A stretch of 64,000 bases of DNA from Hyphomicrobium sp. 99 (GCF_000384335.2 NZ_KQ031382.1:3545545-3609544), one strand, 5' to 3'; counted from the stretch's first letter, positions 28,570 to 38,438 are shown. Numbers and translations: made by a program. The notes: generated by a model from the letters alone, not told the origin.

Positions 28570-29789
28570 GCGTCACCATAAGCCTTTGCGGAAACCCACT
28601 GCAAAACGGGCATTGCCGGGCGCCAGGCAGTCAGCTTCCCAACGGGCTCCGCACGTTCGATGCTCAATCGCGTCAACGTTCCACCGTGGCTCTGATAAGC
28701 CGCAAGCAAGGCAACCTCGGATTCAAGCGTGACCGCGTTGGCAACGATGCGCCCACCCGGCTTCAACGCATTCCAGCAAACCTCGATGACTTTTCCGCCG
28801 GCCGAACCGCAACCGATGAAAACCGCATCCGGCTGAGCGAGACCGCTCAACGCCTCGGGCGCGGCACCGTGGCGAATGTCGAGATGCGGCACACCGAGAT
28901 TAACGGAATTTCGCACGGCCCTCGCAGCACGTTCTGCGTCACGCTCGATGCCAATCGCCGTGTTCGCCGGATGCGCCAGCAGCCATTCGATGCCGATCGA
29001 CCCGCTTCCCGCGCCGACGTCCCAGAGCAACTGTCCGGCTCCCGGCTGCAGCGACGACAACGTCACCGCACGGACCTCACGCTTGGTCAGCTGTCCGTCG
29101 TTCTCGAAGTAATCATCGGGCAGCCCGGCGGTGTACGGAACCGGCATCGCGCCGGAACGCGCAACGACATCGACAGCAATGATATTCAGCGGATCGACAG
29201 CCGCAAAATCAAAATCTTTCGCTCGTACGTCTCTGATGCGCTCACGCGGTCCGCCAAGCGCTTCCATCACGAAGACTGTGCTGTCTCCAAACCCGGCATC
29301 GCTCAAAAGCGTCGCGACCTCGCGCGGCGTTTCACCATTGAGCGCGAGAGCCAAAATCCGCCTGCCGTGATGCAAGTGACGGCGGATCAGCGGCGTCAGC
29401 CCCTTCATGTTGAGCCCGAGCGTCGTCACGTCCTGCAGCGACCAGCCGAGCCGCGAAGCAGCCAGCGAAAACGTCGAAGGCGCAGGCAGAACCTGCATGT
29501 CCTCGATCGGTATCGACCGCGCGAGCGTCGCCCCCGCCCCAAACCAGAACGGATCGCCGGACGCGAGCACAACCACGGGCGTTCCGCGTCGCGCCAGGAT
29601 CGTCGTAGCCGTTGCGTCGAGCGGCTTCGCCCACTCCATCTTCTCTCCCGGCGTATCGCCAGCGAGATCGAGATGACGCCTTCCGCCGACGACAAGCTCC
29701 GCCGCATCGAGCAACCTACAGGCTGCTGGAGACAACCCTGTTCGGCCGTCTTCGCCAATGCCGATGATGGACAACCAGCGTCCGCTCAT
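28566..29789 (-). CDS. cobL: Precorrin-6Y C5,15-methyltransferase (decarboxylating) CobL
   Basis: CobL methylates C5 and C15 and removes the acetate carboxyl at C12. An N-terminal CbiE-like methylase (LSIIGIGEDGRTGLSPAACR, 1-200) is joined to a C-terminal CbiT-like Rossmann methylase (about 215-400, LLWDVGAGSGSIGIEWL). 407 residues, normal for the fused form. The start at 29789 lies only 17 bp from the start of cobK on the other strand. Confidence 0.94.
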   Translation of the reverse strand: MSGRWLSIIGIGEDGRTGLSPAACRLLDAAELVVGGRRHLDLAGDTPGEKMEWAKPLDATATTILARRGTPVVVLASGDPFWFGAGATLARSIPIEDMQVLPAPSTFSLAASRLGWSLQDVTTLGLNMKGLTPLIRRHLHHGRRILALALNGETPREVATLLSDAGFGDSTVFVMEALGGPRERIRDVRAKDFDFAAVDPLNIIAVDVVARSGAMPVPYTAGLPDDYFENDGQLTKREVRAVTLSSLQPGAGQLLWDVGAGSGSIGIEWLLAHPANTAIGIERDAERAARAVRNSVNLGVPHLDIRHGAAPEALSGLAQPDAVFIGCGSAGGKVIEVCWNALKPGGRIVANAVTLESEVALLAAYQSHGGTLTRLSIERAEPVGKLTAWRPAMPVLQWVSAKAYGDA

Positions 29790-29806
29790 GGCATTGGGCT
29801 CCGAGC

Positions 29807-30592
29807 ATGATGGCAAAATCTGACAGACTGTTGCGTGTATTGCTCCTCGCTGGAACGACCGAGGCGGCGTCTCTCGCACGACGCTTGGCGGATGAGAAAA
29901 TCGTCGCCGCAACACTGTCGCTCGCGGGCCGCACGGCCAATCCGATTGCGAGTCCCCTGCCCGTTCGCGTCGGCGGCTTCGGAGGCGTCGCGGGATTGTC
30001 TGGCTATCTGACAGCCGAGAATATCGATCTCGTCATAGATGCGACGCATCCGTTCGCGGCTCAAATGAGCGGAAACGCAATCGCCGCTGCCGCCGCGGTC
30101 GGCATCCCTTTGCTCGCAATCGAGCGGCCGCCGTGGACGCGAGCAGAAGGCGATGACTGGACCGAGTACGACAGCATCGAAGCCGCCATTGCTGGCCTGC
30201 CCGCGACGCCACAAGACGTCTTCTCCGGTCTCGGCCGCCAGGCAATCACCGCGCTGAGTAAAGCGCCACAGCATCGTTACGTCATCCGCGTCGTCGATGC
30301 GAGCGAACCACCCGCGAACCTTCCCCACGCGACGATCATCGCGGCGCGCGGACCGTTCCGAACGAAAGACGACATCGACCTTTTCAGCCGATGCGGCATC
30401 AGCCACGTGCTCGCCAAGAACGCCGGTGGAGATGCCGCCTATTCCAAGATCGAAGCCGCGCGCAAGCTCGGCATCAAAGTTCACATGGTTCGACGACCCG
30501 CGATCGCCCCGCGATCGACCGTGACATCCGTGGATGACGCGCTTGCCTGGATCAAAGCCCATCATCAACGTCGCTCCGAACGCGGCGTATAA
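29807..30592 (+). CDS. cobK: Precorrin-6A reductase CobK
   Basis: CobK reduces precorrin-6A with NADPH. Visible family marks are the N-terminal VLLLAGTTEAASLARRLAD, LVIDATHPFAAQMSGNA and the late HVLAKNAGGDAAYSKIEAAR. 261 residues. It is transcribed against the flanking cob genes, starts 17 bp from cobL and overlaps the 3' end of cobJ by 28 bp. Confidence 0.94.
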   Translation: MMAKSDRLLRVLLLAGTTEAASLARRLADEKIVAATLSLAGRTANPIASPLPVRVGGFGGVAGLSGYLTAENIDLVIDATHPFAAQMSGNAIAAAAAVGIPLLAIERPPWTRAEGDDWTEYDSIEAAIAGLPATPQDVFSGLGRQAITALSKAPQHRYVIRVVDASEPPANLPHATIIAARGPFRTKDDIDLFSRCGISHVLAKNAGGDAAYSKIEAARKLGIKVHMVRRPAIAPRSTVTSVDDALAWIKAHHQRRSERGV

Positions 30593-31320
30593 ACCCAAGC
30601 GCGCCCATCGCCAGACTTCACCTTACGCGTCGCCCGCGATCCGATGATGACAAGCGTGCGCATATCGCACAGCATATCTGGCGCGCTTCCGAGCGTCGCT
30701 ACGTCGATCTCTTCGTCTGGCCTTCCGACAGCGCGCGCGAAGACGACAACCGTGTCGGCCGGAAGCACCCCACTCAAGATTTCAAACGCCTGCTTGATCT
30801 GCTGTGGACGCGCTTTCGATGCAGGGTTGTAGAGCGCGATGACGAAGTCCGCTTCGGCGGCGAGTCGCAATCGCTTCTCAATTGTCGTCCACGGCTTCAA
30901 ATTGTCGGAAAGCGAAATTGCGCAAAAGTCATGCCCCAATGGCGCACCGACGCGCGCCGCCGCCGCGAGCATCGCCGTCACGCCGGGCTCGACGCGAATG
31001 TCGACGCCATCAGCCGACGCCGGATTGTTCTCGACCGCCTCGTACACTGCCGCCGCCATCGCGAAGACGCCCGGATCTCCGCCAGAAACCATAACGACGC
31101 GTTGGCCGCTTGCCGCAAGCGTCAACGCGCGCTCGGCCCTCACAAGCTCTTCGCGATTGTCGGAAGCTTCAAGAATCTGCCCGGGCCGCGCGGTGATGCG
31201 ATTCACATAGGGCGTGTAGCCGAGAATGATATCCGCAGCCGCGACGGCCTCCGTCGCAGCAGGCGTGACCCAGCCTTCAGGACCGGGTCCAAGGCCGGCG
31301 ATGACAAGTTGCCCTTTCAT
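30565..31320 (-). CDS. cobJ: Precorrin-3B C17-methyltransferase CobJ
   Basis: CobJ methylates C17 and contracts the ring. LVIAGLGPGPEGWVTPAATE forms the SAM loop, VVMVSGGDPGVFAMAAAVYEA and LGHDFCAISLSDNLKPW are CobJ/CbiH signatures. 251 residues from ATG 31320, which overlaps the cobI stop by 4 bp; the 20 codons open upstream are inside cobI. Confidence 0.94.
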   Translation of the reverse strand: MKGQLVIAGLGPGPEGWVTPAATEAVAAADIILGYTPYVNRITARPGQILEASDNREELVRAERALTLAASGQRVVMVSGGDPGVFAMAAAVYEAVENNPASADGVDIRVEPGVTAMLAAAARVGAPLGHDFCAISLSDNLKPWTTIEKRLRLAAEADFVIALYNPASKARPQQIKQAFEILSGVLPADTVVVFARAVGRPDEEIDVATLGSAPDMLCDMRTLVIIGSRATRKVKSGDGRAWVYTPRSERR

Positions 31321-32060
31321 GCGATGCGCCGCCCACGGCCACCCGGCAGCAACACGATCGAAAAATAGGGAACCGCGCAATCGCCGAGGTCGGCTAGCGG
31401 AACGATCCGTTCGCCCGGCATCGTTCCGCGCTCGACATAAATCGCATCTTGAAAACGCCCCGCATCGGTCAGCGCTTCCTTGATCTTCTGCAAGTTGTGA
31501 CCAACCTTCATGATGACGGCCGCGTCTGCGCCCTCGAGATGTTTCGCAAGAACCGCGCGATCCAGCGTTCCTGGCAGCACCGTCAATATGTCATCACCGT
31601 ACGTGATCGGCGCCCGCGCCGCCGTCCAACAGCCAGACATGCCTGTGATGCCCGGTATCACAGTGACCGGATGCGCCGCCTTGATGCGATCGTACATATG
31701 CAGAAACGAGCCGTAGAAGAACGGATCGCCCTCGCAGAGAAGCGCCACGTCGCGCCCCTGACCGAGATGCCCCGCAATCGTCTCCGCGCATTGCGAATAA
31801 AATTCGCGGATAGCCGAGACATAACCGTCTTCACGAAAATCGATCTCGGTCGTCACCGGATAATCGAACGCCGTCTCAATAACGCTTTCGCAGATATGCG
31901 CGCTCGCAATCGTACGCGCGTGACCGGGTCTGCCACTCTTGCGGAAATGCGCGACCACTGGCGCTGCCCCGAGCACGCGCACCGCTTTCAGCGTCATGAG
32001 CTCGGGATCACCGGGCCCAAGACCGACACCAAATAGCGTTCCGGACTTGACCTCGTTCAT
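31317..32060 (-). CDS. cobI: Precorrin-2 C20-methyltransferase CobI
   Basis: CobI methylates C20 of precorrin-2. FGVGLGPGDPELMTLKAVRV is the SAM loop, and GRDVALLCEGDPFFYGSFLHMYDR and PGITGMSGCWTAARAPIT match CobI. 247 residues. It overlaps cobH and cobJ by 4 bp each. Confidence 0.94.
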   Translation of the reverse strand: MNEVKSGTLFGVGLGPGDPELMTLKAVRVLGAAPVVAHFRKSGRPGHARTIASAHICESVIETAFDYPVTTEIDFREDGYVSAIREFYSQCAETIAGHLGQGRDVALLCEGDPFFYGSFLHMYDRIKAAHPVTVIPGITGMSGCWTAARAPITYGDDILTVLPGTLDRAVLAKHLEGADAAVIMKVGHNLQKIKEALTDAGRFQDAIYVERGTMPGERIVPLADLGDCAVPYFSIVLLPGGRGRRIA

Positions 32061-32686
32061 TCGGCCTCACTCGCAAGCGCGTTGACGGCTGCTGCGGCCA
32101 TGGCGCTACCGCCCTTGCGGCCGCGCACGATAGCGAACGGAACGCGCCCATCGCTAGCAAGCGCCTCTTTAGATTCAATGGCACCCACGAAACCGACCGG
32201 CATGCCGATGACCGCCGCGGGCTTCGGTGCCCCTGCGTTCATCATCTCGAGAAGCCGGAACAGCGCTGTCGGAGCGTTGCCGACGACGACAACGGAACCA
32301 GCGAGCTGCGGCCGCCAAAGCTCCATCGCAGCCGCCGTCCGCGTATTGCCGATTTCGGCGGCGATCTCCGGAACGCGCGGATCGCGAAGCGTGCAGACGA
32401 CCGGATTTTTCGCCGGCAATCGTGCGCGCGTAATGCCGTCCGCGACCATCATTGAATCGCAGAGAATGGGCGCACCCTCTGCCAAGGCTGATGCAGCCCT
32501 TTGCGCAAAAGTGAGCGACATGATGATGTCGCGCGCGATTTCGACCATGCCGCAGGCATGAATGATCCGCACGGCGACACGCTCTTCCTCCGGCGAGAAA
32601 CGCGCGAGATCCGCCTCGGCACGAATGATCGCAAACGAATGCGCATAGATCGCCGCGCCGTCTCGAATGTAGTCCTGAACCGTCAT
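32057..32686 (-). CDS. cobH: Precorrin-8X methylmutase CobH
   Basis: CobH moves the C11 methyl to C12 to give hydrogenobyrinic acid. The proton-donating His is in RIIHACGMVEIARDI, and VVVGNAPTALFRLLEMM and PAAVIGMPVGFVGAIESKEAL are strongly conserved. 209 residues. It overlaps cobG and cobI by 4 bp. Confidence 0.95.
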   Translation of the reverse strand: MTVQDYIRDGAAIYAHSFAIIRAEADLARFSPEEERVAVRIIHACGMVEIARDIIMSLTFAQRAASALAEGAPILCDSMMVADGITRARLPAKNPVVCTLRDPRVPEIAAEIGNTRTAAAMELWRPQLAGSVVVVGNAPTALFRLLEMMNAGAPKPAAVIGMPVGFVGAIESKEALASDGRVPFAIVRGRKGGSAMAAAAVNALASEAE

Positions 32687-33951
32687 GATGCGGATTCCAA
32701 AATGAAGCGCGAAACAGCGTTGCCGATATCATCCGCCTCAACGTTTGCCAACGCGATCGGATCTCCCGGCCGGCCGCGGCGTATGAGATCATAGCGCCCC
32801 GCGTGAGCGACGAGCGTGAAATCCGCCGCCGACCGCCGCGCACACCCCTTCTCGCAACCGGAGACGTGAACCGAATAGCCGCTCAACGTACCGTTCAGCG
32901 CCTCGACCAATCGCCGCGCATCGGCACGCGTGTCCGTGGTCGCATTTCCGCATCCGGGGGATCCAGGACAAACGTCCATCTCCAAGCGAACGTCGTCGTT
33001 TGACGTGATCAATCCGGCATCATTGGCTGCTTGAAGAAGCCGTTTGGCGCTCGCGCACTCGCCGACTGCGAAAATGAGAATACGCTGCGAACCTGTGAAG
33101 ACGTCCTCGAGCTTCACTCCCGCTGCGGATTGGCAGAGCCGCTCGATTTGACCGGCGGCTATGCGTCCAAACGGAAGCCCGATGCCAACTCCAAATACCC
33201 GATCGCCCCGCGCAAGCATTCCAGCGGGGGCGGAAACGGCTTCCGCTTTTGGAGACCGAGAAGACGCTTTCAATCCGGCCATCTCGAAAATCTCCGCGGC
33301 GCCAAACCGCGCGACGGCATCCTTCATTCGCCTAAGGGTCGCGTGCTCGGCCGCAAGATCGAGAAACGCCAGCGCAAGCCCGCGCGTCGCTTTAATCACC
33401 TCGTTCTCCGGCACGACGGCACAAAAATCTGCGGCTTCATCGAGGCCGATGACAAAGCGATCGGCCTCCGATGCCACCATGATATCGGCCGTCCGGCCGC
33501 CGACACGTAGCTCCGAATTGCCCGAAAAGCTAAATCCGAATTTTCCCGGAAGCGCCAACAGCCTAGCATCTTCGGCGAGCGCATCCTCGAACCGCGAAGC
33601 AAGATCGCGAACATTCCCACGATCGGGATCAACGCTGCACAGCGGATCGACGACGACATTGCGTACCGCCTCGATCGCGGCCGAAGTGTCGATCAAGTCC
33701 ACGCTACGTAGCGCAGCAATCGCCGGTTCAAAGGTGTCCTCCGATACGCCGCGCAATTGCAAATTGCCGCGATTGGTAAGATCGATCTCACCCGACCCGA
33801 AACGCGCCGCCGTTTCCGCGATGGCCCTGAGTGTCGGAACCGAAAACGCCCCCGCACGCGGCCTGACGCGCACGAGCAGCCCGTCACCCGAGCACATCGG
33901 CCGAAGCGCGCCGGGACACCATCCTTTGATCAAATGAGCGGGCGCTGTCAT
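32683..33951 (-). CDS. cobG: Precorrin-3B synthase CobG
   Basis: CobG is the oxygen-dependent monooxygenase of the aerobic route, related to sulfite/nitrite reductases. IKGWCPGALRPMCSGDGLLV opens the protein. The iron-sulfur ligands are in MDVCPGSPGCGNA and VSGCEKGCARR. 422 residues from ATG 33951, which overlaps the cobN stop by 4 bp. Presence of CobG marks the pathway as aerobic. Confidence 0.93.
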   Translation of the reverse strand: MTAPAHLIKGWCPGALRPMCSGDGLLVRVRPRAGAFSVPTLRAIAETAARFGSGEIDLTNRGNLQLRGVSEDTFEPAIAALRSVDLIDTSAAIEAVRNVVVDPLCSVDPDRGNVRDLASRFEDALAEDARLLALPGKFGFSFSGNSELRVGGRTADIMVASEADRFVIGLDEAADFCAVVPENEVIKATRGLALAFLDLAAEHATLRRMKDAVARFGAAEIFEMAGLKASSRSPKAEAVSAPAGMLARGDRVFGVGIGLPFGRIAAGQIERLCQSAAGVKLEDVFTGSQRILIFAVGECASAKRLLQAANDAGLITSNDDVRLEMDVCPGSPGCGNATTDTRADARRLVEALNGTLSGYSVHVSGCEKGCARRSAADFTLVAHAGRYDLIRRGRPGDPIALANVEADDIGNAVSRFILESAS

Positions 33952-36900
33952 TCCGCAGCCTCGCGCGGTTTGCGTGTTCCAGCTCCCAAATCGTTGCGGC
34001 GCGGCTGCCAAAGCCCACGCGAAATCGCCTCCGCGAAACGCCGGCGCATCGCGTCCATCGCCGCCGGATTTTCCCGTTCGATGAAGGCCGCGACCGCAGG
34101 ATCGCCGAGGTACGCGTTGTAGAGCCGTTCGAAACCGCCATTATCGACAGCCGACGCAGTCGCGGCGAACGCGAACGCCGCATCGACACTTTGCGCCATC
34201 TCCGCTGCGCCACGAAAGCCGTGGCGCATCTGCCCTTCAATCCAGCGCGTATTGGCGGCGCGACCGTGAATGACGCGCGCGCATTCCTCTTGAAGCGTGC
34301 GGACGCGTGGCGTCTCCGGCGCAGCCGTATCGCCATGATAGAGCGCGACATCGCTGTTGCCGACCGCGGATGCAGCCGCAGCGAAGCCGCCTTCGTGGGC
34401 CGCGAAATCGCCGCCGGTCAGAAGATCGATCTCGCTATGGTCTTGGACGTGAACGAACGCATCAGCGGCCTTCACGCGATCCTTGAAATCTTCTCCCGCC
34501 TCGGCACCAGCCGCCTCATTGCGATAGCTGTGAGCCGAACTCTCGAGGTAAGCCCCGCCGAGGTCTTCGCGTTTCGACCAATCGCCGCGATCGATGTGCT
34601 GCATCACGCCTGAGCCGTAACTGCCATCGGCCGGGCCGAAAATGCGATCGATCCTCCCATTCTCGCCATGCGCCGAGCGCAACGGATTATCAGTCTCGTC
34701 TTCCGCTAAACCCGCAACAAGCGATACGGCGCTATCGAAAAGCGCGAGCTGTGCACCGAACATATCGCGAAAAAGCCCGGAAATGCGCAACGTCACGTCA
34801 ACGCGCGGCCGGCCGAGTTCAGCCAACGCTTCCGTCTCGATACCAGTGACACGGTAGGAGCGATGATCCCAAACCGGCCGGACGCCGAGCAAAGCCAGCG
34901 CCGTCGCAAGCTCTTCCCCGCCCGTGCGCAGCGTTGCACTTCCCCAAAGGTCGAGCACGATAGCGCGCGGCCAATCACCGTGGTCGCCGACATATCGGTC
35001 GAGAATGGCCTTTGCCGCGCGCCGCCCGTTGGCCCAGGCGGTCGGTGTCGGAACGCTGCGCGGATCAACGCTATAGAGATTGCGCCCGGTCGGCAGAACG
35101 TCGGAGCGCCCGCGGCTCGGCGCACCCGCAGGCCCGGGCTCGATGAACTTTCCGTCGAGCGCGCGAACAATCGCATCGAGTTCGGTATCGTCGAGCACAT
35201 GCAAACCGTCGCGGATCGCAAGCTCTTTCACATCGCAAAGAAACGCGTCGATGCGCATCAGCGCATCGGCGGGTGACATGCCGGCTTCGAGACCGCAGCG
35301 CTCCGCAATCCCGGCGCGAAAAGCGGCATCGACGATCTGTCCAGACAAAACCTTTCGCCGCCTCGGATCCAGTCCATCCGCAGACGAGAATTCATCGACG
35401 AGCTGTTCGAGATCGCTCAAATCTCCCGACAGTCCCGCCTCGATCATCGGCGGCGGACGGTGTCCGAGCGTCACGGCGGCAAGCCTGCGCTTTGCCTGCG
35501 CCGCTTCGCCCGGATCGTTGACGATGAACGGATAGATCATCGGCACCGGCCCGAGCAGTGCGCGTGGCGCGCAGGCTTCGCTTCCCGCAATGGCCTTGCC
35601 CGGCAGCCATTCGAGCGTGCCGTGCGCGCCGAGATGGATCAGCGCATCGATCTTCGCGACGTGTCTGAGCCAGAGATAGAACGCGACATAGCTATGCCGC
35701 GGCGGTGTGGAAGGATCGTGATACTGCGCCTTCCGGTCCTGAACCTGCCCACGCTCCGGCTGCAACCCGATCAGGAAATTTCCGAACTCCGCAGCTCGAA
35801 ACGAAAAGGCGCCGTCGGCAGCAAAGCTGTCAGCCTCCGGTTCACCCCACGCCTCCGTAACGCTATCGCGGAAGGCATCGGGAAGCTGAGCAAAGGCCGC
35901 GCGATAATCTTCGAGCGACCACCGAACCGCCGGCGCATCGTCACCAAGTTGCCGAACGAGATCCTGCGAGCCCGCCGGACGAGCGGAAATCGCGTAACCT
36001 TCGTCAATCAATCGCGCCGCGATTTTGCAGGCGCTTTCGAGCCCATCGAGCCCGACGGCGTGCGCGATTTGATCCGGCCGTCCCGGATAAGTCGATAGCA
36101 GCAACGCGACGCGGCGCGTCTGCCGCGGCGACGTTCTCAGTTTCGCCCAGGCGCTCGCAAGGTCCGCGACGTGTTCGACGCCCGTCTCGTACGATGCATG
36201 CCGGAAAAGCGACATCCCGAGATCGCGACCGAGATCGTCCTCCTGCTTGAACGACACGACGCCTGCAAAAAGCCGCCCATCGAGTTCGGGTAGAACGACA
36301 TGCATCGCGAGATCGGATGCGCCGAGCCCGCGCTGCGATTTCTCCCACGCAGCGCTCGATGAATTCGCGAGCGCGACTTGCAGAACCGCACAGTCGCATC
36401 GGTCGAGCGGAGAGCCCTCTGCGCCATCGCGAGCGGCAAACGCCGTTGCATTGATGACGACGCTCGGGCGCACCCGGGCGAGTTCGCTTACGAGCCACGC
36501 CGCCGCTTCCGGCGCCTTCAGGCTAGGCACGTACAAGGCAGTCGTCGAAAGGCCGCGATGATCGAGAGCATCAATCAGCGCGTCGATGGGTGCAACATCG
36601 CCCGCGAGCAAATGCGAGCGATAGAAAACGACAGCCGCTGCTCCACAATTGTCCGTCGAGGTCGCACTTTCGCGATAAATTCCATAAGTCGGTATGACGG
36701 ACGGCTCAGCAATGCGCGCATCCTGTCCTTCGGCCCGGGATAACAGCCCCTGCAGCGCCGCGCGCGTATTCTCGACGCCGCCCTGATCGAGCAACGCTCC
36801 GAGACGCGTGAGATCCTCCGCTTCAATCGTGGAGAGCGCGGCAAGCCGAATGTCGGGACGGCCGTCGCCCGGCACGATGGCCAACGCAATCCCAAGCTCG

Positions 36901-37217
36901 CGGCAGCGCTTGCCGATCTGCTCGCCGCCATAGCGCCAGTAATCGAGGCCACCGAGCAACCGGATCAGAACGGCCTTCGTGCCTTTGAGCGTCGTATCCG
37001 CAAAGAGATCGACCGACATCGGATGGCGCAGCGCATTGAGATTGGCGACGCGGAGGCTCGGCCGTTCACCGGCCGCAACCGAACGGAACGCCGCTGCCGT
37101 CATCGCCAAATCGGAATCGGAGAACGAAAGAAAAATGATATCGGCGGGCGCAAGTCCGAGATCCTGAGGCGCGGCGGCCTCATCGAGATCTCGGCTCTCG
37201 CGAACGACGATGTGCAT
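33948..37217 (-). CDS. cobN: Cobaltochelatase subunit CobN
   Basis: CobN is the large subunit of the aerobic ATP-dependent cobalt chelatase, inserting cobalt into hydrogenobyrinic acid diamide with CobS and CobT. 1,089 residues, somewhat shorter than the roughly 1,250-residue forms of other alphaproteobacteria. Family segments such as VAFYLWLRHVAKIDALIHLGAHGTLEWLPGK, DLWGSATLRTGGEELATALALLGVRP and HSYRNEAAGAE are intact. The ATG at 37217 shares its base with the cobW stop codon. cobS and cobT are not in the window. Confidence 0.94.
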   Translation of the reverse strand: MHIVVRESRDLDEAAAPQDLGLAPADIIFLSFSDSDLAMTAAAFRSVAAGERPSLRVANLNALRHPMSVDLFADTTLKGTKAVLIRLLGGLDYWRYGGEQIGKRCRELGIALAIVPGDGRPDIRLAALSTIEAEDLTRLGALLDQGGVENTRAALQGLLSRAEGQDARIAEPSVIPTYGIYRESATSTDNCGAAAVVFYRSHLLAGDVAPIDALIDALDHRGLSTTALYVPSLKAPEAAAWLVSELARVRPSVVINATAFAARDGAEGSPLDRCDCAVLQVALANSSSAAWEKSQRGLGASDLAMHVVLPELDGRLFAGVVSFKQEDDLGRDLGMSLFRHASYETGVEHVADLASAWAKLRTSPRQTRRVALLLSTYPGRPDQIAHAVGLDGLESACKIAARLIDEGYAISARPAGSQDLVRQLGDDAPAVRWSLEDYRAAFAQLPDAFRDSVTEAWGEPEADSFAADGAFSFRAAEFGNFLIGLQPERGQVQDRKAQYHDPSTPPRHSYVAFYLWLRHVAKIDALIHLGAHGTLEWLPGKAIAGSEACAPRALLGPVPMIYPFIVNDPGEAAQAKRRLAAVTLGHRPPPMIEAGLSGDLSDLEQLVDEFSSADGLDPRRRKVLSGQIVDAAFRAGIAERCGLEAGMSPADALMRIDAFLCDVKELAIRDGLHVLDDTELDAIVRALDGKFIEPGPAGAPSRGRSDVLPTGRNLYSVDPRSVPTPTAWANGRRAAKAILDRYVGDHGDWPRAIVLDLWGSATLRTGGEELATALALLGVRPVWDHRSYRVTGIETEALAELGRPRVDVTLRISGLFRDMFGAQLALFDSAVSLVAGLAEDETDNPLRSAHGENGRIDRIFGPADGSYGSGVMQHIDRGDWSKREDLGGAYLESSAHSYRNEAAGAEAGEDFKDRVKAADAFVHVQDHSEIDLLTGGDFAAHEGGFAAAASAVGNSDVALYHGDTAAPETPRVRTLQEECARVIHGRAANTRWIEGQMRHGFRGAAEMAQSVDAAFAFAATASAVDNGGFERLYNAYLGDPAVAAFIERENPAAMDAMRRRFAEAISRGLWQPRRNDLGAGTRKPREAAE

Positions 37218-38254
37218 TAGGCTGCGCCTGTCAGTGTCCTGGTGATGCTCTCGCGGTCGAGCCCCTTCTGACCGATGACGACGAGCTTTCCAACGCGCGC
37301 CTCGCCGTCTCGCCAAGCGCGCTCGTACCGCGTATCGACGCGTTCACCCACACCCTGCAACAAGAGCCGCATCGGCTTGCCATCGATCGCAGCGAAGCCC
37401 TTTATGCGTAGCACGTCGTGCGCATTCGCAATCGCCTTCGCGCGCGTCGCAAGATCGGCGGGCGACGCGACAGCTGGCACTTCGACAATGAACGTTTCGA
37501 AATCGTCGTGATCGTGATCCGGCTCGTTGTCGTGATGCGACGGACGGGCGGCGAGATCGTTCTCGGCGGCCGCCGAAAGCCCCAGCAGCACGCTCGCGGG
37601 CACACGGCCCTCGCGCGTCGCCACGATTTTGATGGCGCGGGGAACGCCGCTTCGGATCTCTTCAATGATCTGGTCCGCCTCTTCGGCCGACATGAGATCA
37701 GTCTTGTTCAACACAACGAGATCGGCGCAGAGAAGCTGATCCTCGTAGACCTCCTCCAGCGGATTTTCATGATCGACGGAGGGGTCGGCCTCGCGCTGCG
37801 CCGCGACCTTCACCGGATCATCGGCGAACCGGCCGGCCTTGACGGCCGGACCATCGACCACGGTCACGACGCCGTCGACCGTCACGCGATTGCGGATATC
37901 CGGCCATTCGAACGCTTTGACCAGCGGCTTCGGCAATGCGAGGCCCGACGTCTCGACGATGATGTGCTCGGGCGGCGGATTAAGCGATAACAAAGCTTCG
38001 AGCGTCGGCACGAAATCGTCTGCGACCGTGCAGCAAAGGCAACCGTTCGTCAGCTCGACGATGTTCTCTTCGGGGCAATTCTCGATACCGCACGAACGAA
38101 GAATGGCGCCATCGACACCGACATCGCCGAATTCATTGACAATCAATGCCAGACGGCGGCCTTCGGCATTCTCGATCGCGTGCCGCACGAGCGTCGTCTT
38201 ACCAGCGCCGAGAAAACCCGTGACGATGGTGACAGGCACCTTGCGCGCGCTCAT
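37217..38254 (-). CDS. cobW: CobW-type metal-chaperone GTPase
   Basis: This is a COG0523 GTPase associated with cobalt delivery to the chelatase. The P-loop is GFLGAGKTTLVRH, the metal-binding CxCC motif is NGCLCCTVADDF, and the G4 motif is NKTDL. A His/Asp-rich stretch (HHDNEPDHDHDDFETF, about residues 225-240) is a likely metal-binding loop. 345 residues. It lies after the B12 riboswitch and overlaps a 47-codon ORF by 4 bp. Confidence 0.94.
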   Translation of the reverse strand: MSARKVPVTIVTGFLGAGKTTLVRHAIENAEGRRLALIVNEFGDVGVDGAILRSCGIENCPEENIVELTNGCLCCTVADDFVPTLEALLSLNPPPEHIIVETSGLALPKPLVKAFEWPDIRNRVTVDGVVTVVDGPAVKAGRFADDPVKVAAQREADPSVDHENPLEEVYEDQLLCADLVVLNKTDLMSAEEADQIIEEIRSGVPRAIKIVATREGRVPASVLLGLSAAAENDLAARPSHHDNEPDHDHDDFETFIVEVPAVASPADLATRAKAIANAHDVLRIKGFAAIDGKPMRLLLQGVGERVDTRYERAWRDGEARVGKLVVIGQKGLDRESITRTLTGAA

Positions 38255-38394
38255 TGAAAGAACTCCGAGGACATGTGGACGCCGGCGCGCGGATACTGCC
38301 GGGACGCGAAAGCTTCCATGTGAGCCTCCGCAATGAATTCACGCGCATGTTGGGATGGCGCGCAATGGCGTGCGCGAAGCATTCTGAAGTGCAT
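38251..38394 (-). CDS. Predicted 47-residue peptide between B12 riboswitch and cobW
   Basis: A short frame runs from ATG 38394 to TGA 38251, overlapping the cobW ATG (ATGA). It reads MHFRMLRARHCAPSQHAREF, then IAEAHMEAFASRQYPRAGVH and MSSEFFQ. An AAAGG ribosome binding site lies 6 nt before the ATG, and 45 bp further upstream ends the riboswitch. The ATGA overlap suggests it couples riboswitch-controlled translation to cobW. It carries several His and one Cys, so metal binding is conceivable. I recognise no family; chance is not excluded. Confidence 0.5.
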   Translation of the reverse strand: MHFRMLRARHCAPSQHAREFIAEAHMEAFASRQYPRAGVHMSSEFFQ

Positions 38395-38438
38395 GTTAAC
38401 CTTTCTCGCCCCACCGGCGACGGTCTGAATAATTTTCT

